Shown in pieces: positions 1 to 11,477 of a stretch of DNA of 64,000 bases. The translations under genes were made by a program, and so were the position numbers. The stretch is taken from NCBI GenBank assembly GCA_964017235.1, contig OZ024940.1:31242573-31306572 (forward strand), written 5' to 3'. The notes under the pieces were generated by a model. The model ran no database searches, was not told where the DNA came from, and worked only from the letters and a program-made list of their open reading frames with translations. The stretch's first letter is position 1. Each line of letters opens with the position of its first letter. The DNA is from Sabellastarte sp. h YS-2021. Lineage: Eukaryota; Annelida; Polychaeta; Sabellida; Sabellidae.

Positions 1-600
1 ATATCATTGACAACAAAATGGCAAAATGTGAGGAGTATGACAACTGAACAAATCAAATAAATAAATAATAATAAAAAAAACAAAAACAAATCTACGATGC
101 GAGTAGTGTTGGTATCTAATAAAACTCTGTAGTATCGATTTCGAACCATATTTTTACCTTTTGCATCAATCGATATTGAAATATTGGGGCACGAGATGCT
201 TCCCTGTGAGAGACCTTCCAAACTCTTTTGCGAGGTTTAGAAGTGTCCCAAACAAATATGGCAGTTCCATTTTCACAGTAAGGAAAAGTTACTTAAAATG
301 ATATGAAAATCAATATAATTTTCAAATTTTGTACTTTATATTGATGGAAGAGAGCAGAGATGTATCTATTTAGTACTATGTTCCGATATTGATATTGTAC
401 CCTGTATCATCGATATCAGCATATTTAACAAGAATTAGTAAATATTTCAATATCGATAAACAATAGGAGCACTAGATGTAAATATGACAACTGAACAAAA
501 ATTAAATGGTTATGGTCACCTCAAAAATTTAGAACTTTGCTAATAGAGAAATTCAAACCCTAATCATGTAAAAATAAAACAAGACCACTGCAGTGGTACG
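1..600. other. AT-rich non-coding stretch
   Basis: No gene is seen. The stretch has several copies of a cgatattga-like motif and a 16-base direct repeat (atgacaactgaacaaa) near 39-54 and 483-498. These could be the flanks of a small decayed element, but I could not find convincing terminal inverted repeats. Confidence 0.3.
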
Positions 601-639
601 ATCTCCGCATGCTGTTTAAAGTGAGTTTTACATCCCAAA

Positions 640-1195
640 CCTCGGGAAGCAATAATAAGCTAGATATAGGCACTTTTAAGCTAGGCCATCCTTGTTTGAC
701 CAATAGTAAGACCAATAATAAGCTAGATATAGGCACTTTTAAGCTTGGCCATCCTTGTTTGACCAATAGTAAGACCAATAATAAGCTGGATATAGGTACT
801 TTTAAGTTTGGCCATCCTCGTTTGACCAATAGTAAGCTAGATATAGGTACTTTTAAGTTTGGCCATCCTCGTTTGACCAATAGTAAGACCAATAATAAGC
901 TAGATATAGGTACTTTTAAGTTTGGCCATCCTCGTTTGACCAATAGTAAGACCAATAATAAGCTAGATATAGGTACTTTTAAGTTTGGCCATCCTTGTTT
1001 GACCAATAGTAAGACCAATAATAAGCTAGATATAGGTACTTTTAAGTTTGGCCATCCTCGTTTGACCAATAGTAAGACCAATAATAAGCTGGATATAGGT
1101 ACTTTTAAGCTAGGCCATCCTCGTTTGACCAATAGTAAGACCAATAATAAGCTAGATATAGGCACTTTTAAGTCTGGCCACAGCAGTTTGACCTT
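640..1195. repeat. 63-bp tandem array derived from a Helentron-like core repeat
   Basis: About eight and a half units of 63 bp, one of them shortened, run head to tail. Each unit reads accaataataagctagata, then a segment ending gtttgaccaatagtaag. The sequence equals part of the ~147-bp core repeat found inside the Helentron-like elements at 15.3-16.4 and 18.0-19.1 kb (here reverse-complemented), with the middle ~84 bp missing. Because 63 is a multiple of three, long open frames appear on both strands. They are by-products of the period and not genes. Confidence 0.9.
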
Positions 1196-1560
1196 GAACG
1201 AGGGGTCCAAGGTCAAATATGACCACAGCAAAAGATTCCCAGCACATGTTTTCCTATAGCTTGGTTACACATTCCAAACCTCTAGGGCCAATAATAAGCG
1301 AGATATGGGAACTTTTAAGTTTGGCTATCCTCGTTTGACCTTGAACAAGGGGCTCAAGGTCAAATCTTACCACATCTAAAGATTCGCAGAACATGAATTC
1401 CTATAGGTTGGTTTCACATCCCAAACCTCTAGGACCAATAATAAGCAAAATATAGGCACTTTTAAGTTTGGCCAAAATCAGCTAAGTAGGGTACTTTGGC
1501 AGTCTGTGGATGACCTTGAACGAAGAGCTTCAAGGTCAAATGTCTGCATGCTTATAGAGG
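1196..1560 (-). repeat. Full-length core repeats flanking the 63-bp array
   Basis: About two units of the ~147-bp core repeat in reverse orientation, including the paired tgaccttg and caaggtca motifs. They are followed at about 1475-1570 by a segment (gatgaccttgaac...gcatgcttatagaggacata) that recurs at about 23170-23260. No gene is seen. Confidence 0.7.
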
Positions 1561-1599
1561 ACATATATGTGTGTTAAATATCTGCGTTTTATAATCTCC

Positions 1600-3215
1600 C
1601 GGGCAAAAGTTTTGCTGTTAAAAGTGATTTACTTAAAATAAAACAATAAAAGTAGCTATTACTCAGTTAGCTATGGACTTACAGTTGTGAAACTTTGCCA
1701 CGATACAGAACATCAAAAAGTATGTGAACAACATATTTGACAAAAATCCTTTAAACTCAACAGTTTTGCTGTTCTAAGTGATTTACTCAATGGCAAACCA
1801 TCAAAGTAGCTATTACTCAGTTAGCTATACACTTACAGCTCTCAAAATTGCCATTACACAGTACATCAAAAAGTAGGTGAACAACATATTTGACAATAAT
1901 TCTCTAAATTCAATAGTTTTGGAGTTATAAGTGATTTACTCAATGTTGAAATTAAGAAATTTCAAAGTAGCTATTACTCAGTTAGCTATGGACTTACAGC
2001 TCTGAAAATTCACCATGACACAGTACATCAAAAAGTAGGTGAACAACATATTTGACAAAAATCCTCTATATTCTATAAGAGACTTGCCCAGTGGTCAAAT
2101 GTTAAACTTAGTGTAGCTATTACTCAGCTAGCTATGGTGCTACACCTTGGAAACCCCACCATGATATAGTACATGAAGGAGTTGTTCAACAACATATTTG
2201 AGACCAATATTGTAAGTAACAGTTACAAAGATAAAAGCAACTTACTCATTTTGCTCATTGTTAAAAACAGAAAATAGCTATTACTCACTTAGCTATCAAG
2301 ATAGACCCCTAAAATAGTACCATCTTGTAGGCATGGAGAAAGTAGCTGAACAACGTATTTTATAGCAATGCTCTAAATGCAGTCGTTTTGGAGTTATGAG
2401 CACTTTACTCGAAGTAGCCACTAGCCACCATTGCTATTACTCACTTAGCTATGGATCTAGGTCTGAAATAACAGCATCAAATGAAAAGACATAAGCAATA
2501 AGGTCATAAGGTCAAAGTAGCTATTGCTCAGTTATGTAATGAGCTATAGGTCTACAATTGTACTATGTTATAGCTGATCAAAAAGTAGGTGAATTACATA
2601 GTAAACAAAATACTCTAAATGTAATAGTTTTCAAGCTGCAACTTATTTACTCAACAGTAATACTCTGAAAGTAGCTGTAGCTGAGTTATGCAATGGGCTA
2701 TAGGTCTGCAATTTTACGATGTTATAGCTAATTGAAAAGTACATAAATAAAAGATTAAACAAACTCTCTACATGCAACAGTTTTGAAGTTACAAGCAATT
2801 TACTCAACAGTGATAAGTAGATATTACTCAGCTACTCAATGAGCCACAGATCTGAAATTTTACTATGTTATAGCTGACTAAAAATTGCTGAATAATATAT
2901 TTATACAAATTTCTGTAAAATACAATAGTTTTCAAGTTATAACTAATTTACTCAAGAGTGATAACCTCAAAATAGCTATTGCTCAGCTATGATATAAGCT
3001 ACAGGTCTGTAATTTTACAATGTTCTAGCTGATCCAAAAGTAGGTGAATAACATATTTAAAGAAAATACTCTAAATGTAATAGTTTTGAAGTTCTGATTT
3101 ACTGAACAGTGATAACATCAAAGTAACTATTACTCAGCTATGGAATGAGCTACAGGTCTGAAATGTTACTATGTTATAGCTGACCCAAAAGTAGCTGAAT
3201 GACATGTCTCCACGC
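1600..3215. repeat. Diverged ~155-bp satellite array
   Basis: About ten diverged units share agtagctattactcagttagctat, a segment resembling catcaaaaagtaggtgaacaacatattt, and agttttgnagttataagtgatttactca. Successive unit starts fall near 1651, 1805, 1965 and 2111, giving a period of 146-160 bp. A short stretch of the same satellite lies at 19800-20090. No coding potential is seen. Confidence 0.85.
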
Positions 3216-4287
3216 ACCAGAGTGACAACATAACGTTAGCTGACTGACCAGTTAACGGACATAAAAAACATTCATTGTTTACTTTAAATTTAACAGAATA
3301 CTGTGCCTTAACCTGACAATTCTTACTTTTTTTCAAATTTCTAAATTTAACTTGAAATTACAAAAGCAAATCACAAAGTATTTAGCGTTAAAAACTTTTA
3401 ATTTCCTGAAAACTGTGGAGAGATAACATATTTAAACAGAGTTCATAAGAGTGACAATTGTAGATTTTATAAATGTCATAACTTTATGTGCATCTTTTCT
3501 CCTAATACTTCATTTATGAACTAACCCAGTCTCCCCAACATTTGTATTTTAACTGTTGTTTTATACACCAAAATACCTTTTGTATTTTGTGAACATTCTA
3601 TTATATGAACACAGTCTCACCCCCTTGCTTGTTCAGGTAATAGAGGTTGTTACTGTGGATGTAGTAATTTTGAATAAACTGATATATAACTTGGCATAAT
3701 AATTGGAACACATAACAGCTTACTGAAAATTATTGCAAAAAGAATTTACAGACAACACAAAGTATCATCACGCACTAAGGTGCCTTAAAAAAACAATGTT
3801 TTGTTTTTACAATTGTCAAAACGCTTTCAAATGGCAATCCCAGTTCTGTTTCAGTAACATAATGTACACATTCAGACTTTCCTGTAACACAATGTACACG
3901 TGTCAATGCTGTACTGTATCCATAATGTACTCATACTGTGTCACACGAAAACAAATCACAGAAATTCAAAAAACGGTAACGTATGGTGAACCAGCACCAG
4001 TATGAATAACCAGGTTAGTTTGATGAAAACAAGACTTGCTTCCAGTGTCCACAATGGTCACACCATGTTTGCTTATAAAGACAAAAAGAGTCGAATTCTG
4101 AGGTTTACCCAGAAACTTCAACTCACTATGTCTGGCCAGTATTACCCAGATGACTAGTATAGCAACTGTCCATTATGTAAGATGTATTAACACAATAAAA
4201 CAGTACAATTCTGAGGTTTACCCAAAAGTTTCAACTACAAAGACTGACGAGTATTATTCAGATGGACAATATGGAAAGTGAAAACAC
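3216..4287. other. Non-coding spacer
   Basis: AT-rich sequence with no recognisable gene. A 90-codon frame at 3733-4005 has no similarity I recognise and is rich in Cys, Tyr and Met codons from low-complexity sequence (repeated cataatgtac), so I do not call it. Confidence 0.4.
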
Positions 4288-5332
4288 AAACTGGATCACT
4301 GACTGTGACCAGTGACCAGACCACTGACTGTGAGCACTGACCAGACCACTGACTGTGAGCAGTGACCAGACCACTGACTGTGACCAGTGACCAGACCACT
4401 GACTGTGACCAGTGACCAGACCACTGACTGTGAGCAGTGACCAGACCACTGACTGTGACCAGTGACCAGACCACTGACTGTGAGCAGTGACCAGACCACT
4501 GACTGTGACCAGTGACCAGACCACTGACTGTGACCAGTGACCAGACCACTGACTGTGAGCAGTGACCAGACCACCGACTGTCAGCAGTGACCAGACCACT
4601 GACTGTGAGCAGTGACCAGACCACTGACTGTGAGCAGTGACCAGACCACTGACTGTGAGCAGTGACCAGACCACTGTGAGCACTGACCAGACCACTGACT
4701 GTGAGCAGACCACTGACTGTGAGCAGACCACTGACTGTGAGCAGACCACTGACTGTGAGCAGTGACCAGACCACTGACTGTGAGCAGTGACCAGACCACT
4801 GACTGTGAGCAGTGACCAGACCACTGTGAGCAGTGACCAGACCACTGACTGTGAGCAGACCACTGACTGTGAGCAGACCACTGACTGTGAGCACTGACCA
4901 GACCACTGACTGTGAGCAGTGACCAGACCACTGACTGTGAGCACTGACCAGACCACTGACTGTGAGCAGTGACCAGACCACCGACTGTGAGCAGTGACCA
5001 GACCACTGACTGTGACCAGTGACCAGACCACTGACTGTGAGCAGTGACCAGACCACTGACTGTGACCAGTGACCAGATCACTGACTGTGAGCAGTGACCA
5101 GACCACTGACTGTGAGCAGTGACCAGACCACTGACTGTGAGCAGTGACCAGACCACTGACTGTGAGCACTGACCAGACCACTGACTGTGAGCAGTGACCA
5201 GACCACTGACTGTGAGCAGTGACCAGACCACTGACTGTGACCAGTGACCAGACCACTGACTGTGACCAGTGACCAGACCACTGACTGTGAGCAGTGACCA
5301 GACCACTGACTGTGAGCAGTGACCAGACCACT
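4288..5332. repeat. 25-bp minisatellite
   Basis: Roughly 40 units of a 25-bp monomer (ccagaccactgactgtgagc plus agtga) in tandem, with gagcagtga, gaccagtga and gagcactga variants. An 18-bp deleted form (gaccactgactgtgagca) is clustered at about 4690-4760 and 4850-4890. Each unit holds the short inverted repeat cactg...cagtg. Since 25 is not a multiple of three and the monomer lacks minus-strand stops, all three minus frames stay open and repeat with a 25-residue period. The resulting open frames, up to 361 codons, are artefacts. Confidence 0.95.
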
Positions 5333-6372
5333 TTTGCTTGCAAAAGATTTGGAATATTTAAGATTTGGGGTGAAAAGGTACCAGATTTTCTAGTTCAGGA
5401 TTCCGCCAATGCAAAACCGTTCCGATTTCAGGATACCAAAAAAGTTTGAGTTTAAGCTTTTCCCCAATTGAATAGACCTACAAACAGGAAATGACTGGAT
5501 ACCAGTATACCACCACTACGGACTCACCCCTATTTAAGATACACATTAGTGGCTGCATTTCGCGGCAAATATTTATAACACTGGTACATACAATTTCCTT
5601 AAATGACCATAACTTCCATATTTGAAGACTGATCAAAAAATGTCTTCTACCATTAATAAACATTAATGAGACACAAGTTTTGATGCATGTCACTTTAAAC
5701 ATGCAAATATTAGGGCAGGGTCCATAGCAGATTTTTCATTTCAGTATCCCGCAATTGTGAAAGCGCACTGATTCTGGGATACCAAAAAAAAAAATTGTGT
5801 TCCAGAACATCCATGATTGAATAGACCCACCAACAGGAATTAAAATTTGTGAAAACAAAACATTGCAGTGCTTCCAAAAGAAATTGTTTAGAAGTGCTAA
5901 AAAATACAAAAATATGATATAAAAGTTGATAATTTATGGTTTGTTTCTAATATTTCACATTTTCTCACAATATCATGCACTGACACTCAAAATGCCGGTT
6001 GTAAAGTGTAAAGGTATTCAAATGTATTGGTCTTCAGACTGAGATACCGGTGTTACTGACCCTGCCCCATCAAATATATACCCAAGCTTGCTTGTCGGAC
6101 CTTACAGATGTGGCAAAAAATCGAGCAGAGCTTCAAAATTCACACAAGTCACACCCACAAACTGTATCAGCAAGCTGTGTACAAGGACACTCTGCTTCTA
6201 TAACTATATATAGATATTATATACCGATTGAATTTCTAACCACAAACCACATACACTCACACGGATACAGTCACCCAGCCTTAAACGCTATAAAACAGCA
6301 TATACTATTTCACCACCATTACGAGGTGAACTTCAGGACACAGTTTGATCTGATAAATCTTTAGTCTTCCAT
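5333..6372. other. Non-coding DNA downstream of JAZF1 with a dispersed repeat
   Basis: It probably includes the JAZF1 3' untranslated region, next to the stop codon at 6373. A dispersed repeat occurs twice (about 5385-5470 and 5735-5850; shared ggataccaaaaaa and gaatagaccnaccaacagga), with a partial third copy at about 7425-7465 in a JAZF1 intron. No clear AATAAA signal was found on the minus strand. Confidence 0.4.
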
Positions 6373-9300
6373 TCAGTCCGCTTTCGTTTCATCCACAGAA
6401 TTATCCAACCCATTAAACGTCTCCACACTCTCATAACATCCCACAATGCCTAGCGAAGAGCCTTCAGTCACATGACCACAGTCCACAGTACTCAAACCTC
6501 CAGTCACATGACCAGAGTCTGTCATACTTAAGCTTTCAGTCACATGATTCCAGTTAGTTCCTGTCACATGACTCAAGCCTCGTTTTGAGTTCTCCAGTCC
6601 CGGCAGAGTCAGGACTTGTGATACAGGAACCGCTACCTGAATGTCCCCAGAGGCTGTTTTGAAGGTCAGCGACCCCAGGGGTAGGGCAGGATGCTTTGGG
6701 GTGGAGACTAGAGGGGCGGGGGTGATTTTCTGAGGGGGTGCGGGTTGGGGTGTCAACACAGCGCCAGTGGTGTGTTTGTGTGAGGGTTTGGGGGCGTGAG
6801 ACACGATGGTGTGATGACGTAACCCAGACGCGGATGAGTAACTCTTCCCACACTTACAGCGGAAAGGTTTCTTCACGCTAAAACATACAGAAAGTATATT
6901 TGTTTATTTATTCATTTGGGGTTTGACGTCGCTTTCAAAACTGTACAGGTCATATCAAGACAGGTAGTTTTGTGGGAAGTGAAAACCAGTACATACAGTT
7001 GGTCAAGGTTCTATACTGTAAACTGCCAACCAACAACAAGCAACTACCAGCTTTCCCACTTCAGGTAGGGCTGGGAACTGAACCCTGATCTCAGAGGTGG
7101 GAGGCGAGAGTGTTACCACTCTGCCACCGTGGCCCCACAGAAAGTATAACCAGTTAATATGTAGAGTAAGTACAAAGTGGAAAGATGTCTTAACATTGAA
7201 ATACACAAAATATAAAACTGTTATCAACAGAGAGAATTAAACTTTGACCTTTAACTGGCAGTAATAAGGTCACTGGTTTGACATCAGTCACTTCTACCCA
7301 GTGGGTTATATTGACAACAATACTGAAATTGAGACTTTTATATCGATACTGAAATAAAGGAAGTTATATCTAACAATACTGAAGTATATCCACATAGGAT
7401 CCCTTTGATATGATCTTCCACACCACACGCAATACAACCGTACTGATTCTGGGATACCATATAACTAGTCAGACCAGCCCACAGGATGTGGAGTTATGAA
7501 GCCTGGTCATCCTTATTCAAATCGTTGTACAATGTTTTTTTACACCAATTTATGCCAAAAGAGTCGCTAGTTCGAACACTTGTGGTAGCGCAGTAAAAAA
7601 TTCTTGGTGAAAAAACAAGATCTGCTAATCATGTGACCTACGTCTAAATTTTACAACAAAAACTAACTCCACAATCTAGTATTCTGTCATAACCTGGTCT
7701 CTGCAACTGACCGTATGTCCTTACAACTGACCGTATGTCCTTACAACTGACCGTATGTCCTTACAACTGACCGTATGTCCTTACAACTGACCGTATATCC
7801 TTCCTGTGTCCGTGTTTGGCGTGGTATTTGATTCCGTTGATGTTCTTGTAGCGTTTCTTACAGCCCGGTACTGGACACACAAACGGCTTGTCTGTGTCCA
7901 GTTCTTTGTGAGAGGACATCATGCTGAAATACACCCACGTCAATCAACAAAACAATACATCAATCACATGTGTCAACAAATCAATAAATGTATCAATACA
8001 TGACATGTGTCAACAAATCAATCAATAAATGCATCAATATATCAATCAATAAATGTGTCAACAAATCAATCAATAAATGTATCAATACATGAAATAGGTT
8101 AACAAATCAATCAATAAATGTATCAATATATCAATCAATAAATGTGTCAACAGATCAATCAATAAATGTATCAATACATCAATCAATAAATGTGTCAACA
8201 AATCAATCAATAAATGTGATGAGTTTTTATTGCTCAGAATGTTATCAAACTAATTAATCCTGGTCAGTACGTGTTACCAAAGAAACTCAAGAAATAAGAC
8301 ATCATGTTGGATGAAGGGAGGAAGATGGGGAGTCAACATACCACTAGGACTGTTAAAATTAGTGATTTCTGTAGATTGATGCTCGCCTGTTTGATGTGAG
8401 CTGAACTAAATGAAACAAATATAAAATTTAATAAAGTAACAATGTCCCAATATTGTCATCAAGGGATCCGCCATTAACGTGTTTAGTATCATCTAATTGC
8501 AAGGAAATATATTTTGTTGCAGGTTAAATTTTGCAGATATGTATGAGCACTTTATGGAACAGTCACATAAATAAGGAAAATAATAAAACGACCATTGCTC
8601 ATTGATTTTTACATCTTTATGGTTAGATAAATTGCAAAAGTGCTTGTTTGTAACAAGATTAGTGTATCATAATTTATTCCTTAAAAACTCCAATTTAAAT
8701 TGCATAAATCGATGTAATCCCCAAATATCGCCCACCGAGTTAAGACTCGAGTTTCGGTCACCTAGTTACAGCACTACATACCAGTATAGCATAATCCTGT
8801 TTTGTAACATACCGTCCAAAGTAATATCGCCTTTGTCTTATGACTCACACATACACACACACACCAACACATACACTCACTCACCCCAGTATTATTTCCG
8901 ATGTCACATCTTCCTGTGTGACCCAGGAATCGTCTGAGTTGTCCGACTGATGATCCTCTTCGTCAAACTCACTTCCTGTATAGAGACATAATCATACACG
9001 TAGAGACCTTCCAGAATAGAACTTACAAAATCACATATTAATAATTATTTCAATATCCTTTTAGAGCAAAATGTTATTCAGAGGCTAAAGTACTTCTAAG
9101 TTATGATTTAATGGTACATAAAAGTACCTCTCATATCCAAAATTACACGTGTACTGGTACTCTTTCCATAACACAGTGAGGCCACCAGTAACAGGGATAC
9201 GTTTATCAATAAGGCATATTTCACTTTGAGTGGATTATGATGTATCTAACTATACTTTTAGTATTTTACATGTATATTTTAGCTAGCTTTCGACAAACGA

Positions 9301-11477
9301 ACATGAAGTGCCTCCCTGGGTATAATTTCCTGGTACCTAAGTGTTCCACTAGCATTAAATCTGTACCTGTATGGATACTGTTTCTATATGAAGGCAAGGC
9401 ACTACTAATATAGACTTAACTTGATTGACACGTATAGACGAATGGTCTGGGTATAATTTCCTGGAACCCAAGTCTAGCAATATTATTTAATCTGTATCTG
9501 TATAGTGCTACTGTTTCTATAAGAAGACGAGTGAGCCACTATTAATACAATTACAATATTAACTTTATTGACAAGTGTTGCAGATTGGTTGGGCATAATG
9601 TCCTGGTACCTAAGTGTACCTCTAGTATTTAAGCTGTACCTGTAGGGGTACTGCTTCTGTATGAAGACAGGGAAGGCACTGGTGAGAGGGAATTCTTTCT
9701 CTGTCTGACATGTTGCAGTTTGGCGGCTGTGGCAGCTTCTGACACTGACAGTCTGCAACAAAAACACAGTGTGATACTTTAAACAATTCATCATTACCAT
9801 AAAATCAAATTACATGGCATCTAATTTTCTCAAAGTACATTTTTAAAATTTTAACCAAGATGAGGTTTTAATTCTTTAGCTTAAGCTGATATGCATCTTG
9901 TTTAGAAAAAAATGCCAAATTTACAGTCTGCTTTAGTTCTGTATTGATCATTTTGAAAGATCACATATCCACATATCGTGAGTCAGATTCATATTGTAAG
10001 GCACTGCGATGTCTGATTAATTTCTTAACTACAGACAAAAGGCCAAATAGAACCGGCCTAGTAACTGAGTGAAGAAATCACACAAAACATGTGGCCACAA
10101 AAGTAAGAGATGGAGACTGAAAAGTTGTTCCCTGGAAAAGGTTTTATATAGATTGCTACATGACACACAACAGTCCTTGATGGTCGAGACAAAATGAGGT
10201 AGGTGACCAAGTTACTGTTTCCACTGAATTAAAAGTCTTTGATAAAAATAGAAAACAATTGAATGCTGAAGCAATAGCTATATCTGACATCAGTGTTATA
10301 AACCTGCACGGATTATCTTCACAGTAAACATCATACCATACCAGTGATTAAACTTGGCTGCTTCTTTCTGGTGGGTACAGAACGAATTTTAATGATTAAA
10401 CATTTTCTGTATTATTGTTACAATCAGCCTAGACAAGGTTTCTGTTACCATAACAGGCTTTTCCACCAACATGTAAACTGACAGCTACCAAAGGCTGTAA
10501 TTGTGACAAGAACTTATATATTTTGAGCTTTCCATTGTTATAAATTCAAAGAGCACTGTACAAAGTTGTTATAAGTTCAAAGAGCACTATACAACGTTGA
10601 TAATTAAAGATCATATGATCGTTACCATGTGTGCAAGGCCTGTTGGTTCTGATGGCTTTAGTTTATTGCACAAAATCTCTTTTGAAGTTCCTCAAATGGC
10701 TACATAATTTGTACTTGGCTGTCTTTTAAAATAGATAATCTATGTACTCTGCATGCAAGCATGTAGGGTAATTTACTTGAGTTTAAATTAACCAGAAATG
10801 ATACAAGACTGAAACTAACCTGAGCACATAACTCAGAGCCAGGGAAGATGGCTGCTGCAGCTCTTGCTTCTCAAGTACTTGTGGATCTGAAGCTGCAGGG
10901 ACACAGAAAAAACTTAGATTATACAAGAGTCTACTTACAAGGAAGCATGTTATACAAAAAGTATATAATAATCGCCTGTGACTTTGTTGACTAACATGTT
11001 GACAGCTTGGTGTGAAATGATATTGCACCCCTATGTGTCAACTATTATTTAATATGATCTAAATCAATGACACCAAGATTTAGCTACAACATATGTATAA
11101 AAACTATTCATATAACGCTAAATTGTCCAATATGATTAAGTAAACTGCTGCAGTATGTGATATTTAATGGATAACATACATTAAGACAGTTTTCTGCTTT
11201 GTTTACAAACAGATGGGCGTGAGAGGGAATTCCCGGAAAAACACTTGAATGACGTCACAACTGTCAAAATCTGACCAACTGCGAAATGTAAACACCAGTT
11301 TCAATCTCAATTTTTCCCCGTTAAAGTAACGTTTGATCCATTTTTACTGAATCCTATATGAGCAGTAATATAATTACCTATATGTTGTGTCTCTATATGT
11401 TGTATCAATTCCCTCAGAGACGAGTATTTTTGACTACAACCACGGAACTTACAGTTGTTTACAAGAAACACAGCCAT
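6373..11477 (-). CDS. JAZF1: JAZF1, juxtaposed-with-another-zinc-finger protein 1 (complete, six coding exons)
   Basis: JAZF1 is a nuclear zinc-finger cofactor (TIP27 in vertebrates), known to repress the orphan receptor TR4/NR2C2 and linked to metabolic gene control. Exons, 5' to 3' on the minus strand: 11477-11378, 10892-10820, 9752-9640, 8975-8885, 7923-7792 and 6877-6373. They sum to 1014 nt, 337 codons plus stop, and all splice phases agree. Exon 1 holds an atypical C2H2 finger (CKFRGC...HIETQH). Exon 2 gives DPQVLEKQELQQP, almost as in vertebrates. Exon 3 ends YRSSTPTG and exon 4 is acidic. Exon 5 carries the finger KPFVCPVPGCKKRYK and exon 6 carries KPFRCKCGKSY...GLRHHT. Sites are AG/GT throughout; the exon 5 donor is the weaker GTCAGT. 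The protein is ~95 residues longer than human JAZF1 (243), mostly a C-terminal tail after finger 3. The start is the only ATG that precedes the first finger. Confidence 0.95.
6463..6575 (-). repeat. In-frame repeat in the JAZF1 C-terminal tail
   Basis: GTCACATGA occurs four times, at 6467, 6503, 6539 and 6563, with spacings of 36, 36 and 24 bp. In the minus coding frame this gives repeated HVT(G/E) blocks every 8-12 residues. The tail looks like a lineage-specific expansion of a 12-bp-based repeat. No domain is recognised in it. Confidence 0.7.
6985..7137 (-). mobile_element. tRNA-derived SINE in the last JAZF1 intron
   Basis: Read on the minus strand it begins ggggccacggtggcagagtg and holds an A-box-like TGGCAGAGTGGTAA and a B-box-like GGTTCAGTTCC about 40 bp later, the layout of a polymerase III promoter in a tRNA-derived SINE head. 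The unrelated downstream part runs into AT-rich sequence. The end is not sharply defined. Confidence 0.65.
7705..7800. repeat. 20-bp x5 tandem repeat spanning the JAZF1 exon 5 splice donor
   Basis: Five units of actgaccgtatgtccttaca. On the minus strand each unit reads ATACG|GTCAGTTGTAAGG, so the exon 5 donor (exon ends at 7792) is the first of five near-identical donors. Only the first keeps the reading frame into exon 6: each further unit adds 20 nt, and a stop is met after two units. Confidence 0.9.
7938..8222. repeat. AT-rich minisatellite beside the JAZF1 exon 5 acceptor
   Basis: Irregular tandem repeats of atcaatcaataaatgtgtca and atcaataaatgtatcaatac, starting about 15 bp upstream (in gene sense) of the exon 5 acceptor at 7924-7925. 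It occupies the region where the polypyrimidine tract and branch point of that intron would be. Confidence 0.85.
8345..8776. mobile_element. hAT-type MITE, copy 1 (JAZF1 intron)
   Basis: A 432-bp element related over its whole length to the copy at 60796-61236. The right end reads gttacagcacta and the left end taggactgtt is its diverged inverse. It is flanked by the near-perfect 8-bp target duplication cataccac/cataccag. An 8-bp duplication and TAGNGCTGTAA termini fit a non-autonomous hAT element. There is no transposase. Confidence 0.85.
9316..9690. repeat. Tandem triplication spanning the JAZF1 exon 3 3' end and splice donor
   Basis: Three diverged units start at 9316, 9447 and 9589 (periods 131 and 142 bp), sharing gggtataatttcctggtacc and a segment matching the last ~45 nt of exon 3 plus its GTACAG donor. 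The unit at 9589 holds the true exon end (9640). The unit at 9316 keeps an intact ATACAG|GTACAG junction; the middle unit has lost the GT. Confidence 0.85.
11225..11257. promoter_or_regulatory. Palindromic kB-like site and full CRE in JAZF1 intron 1
   Basis: GGGAATTCCC at 11225-11234 is a perfect Rel/NF-kB-type palindrome, and TGACGTCA at 11250-11257 is a full palindromic CRE, with 15 bp between them. They lie ~120 bp into JAZF1 intron 1, close to the promoter region. This is sequence match only; binding is inferred. Confidence 0.5.

Noticed and set aside
560-1259. Open frames of 216-223 codons on both strands
   Set aside because: Caused by the 63-bp array whose period is a multiple of three; the sequence is a mobile-element-derived repeat.
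3733-4005. 90-codon plus-strand frame
   Set aside because: Low-complexity origin and no recognisable similarity.
4288-5332. Possible CRISPR-like array
   Set aside because: Units are directly contiguous without unique spacers and the DNA is from an intron-bearing eukaryote; it is a minisatellite.
4235-5343. Long minus-strand open frames up to 361 codons
   Set aside because: They are produced by a 25-bp repeat without stops in any minus frame; overlapping frames repeat the same peptide.
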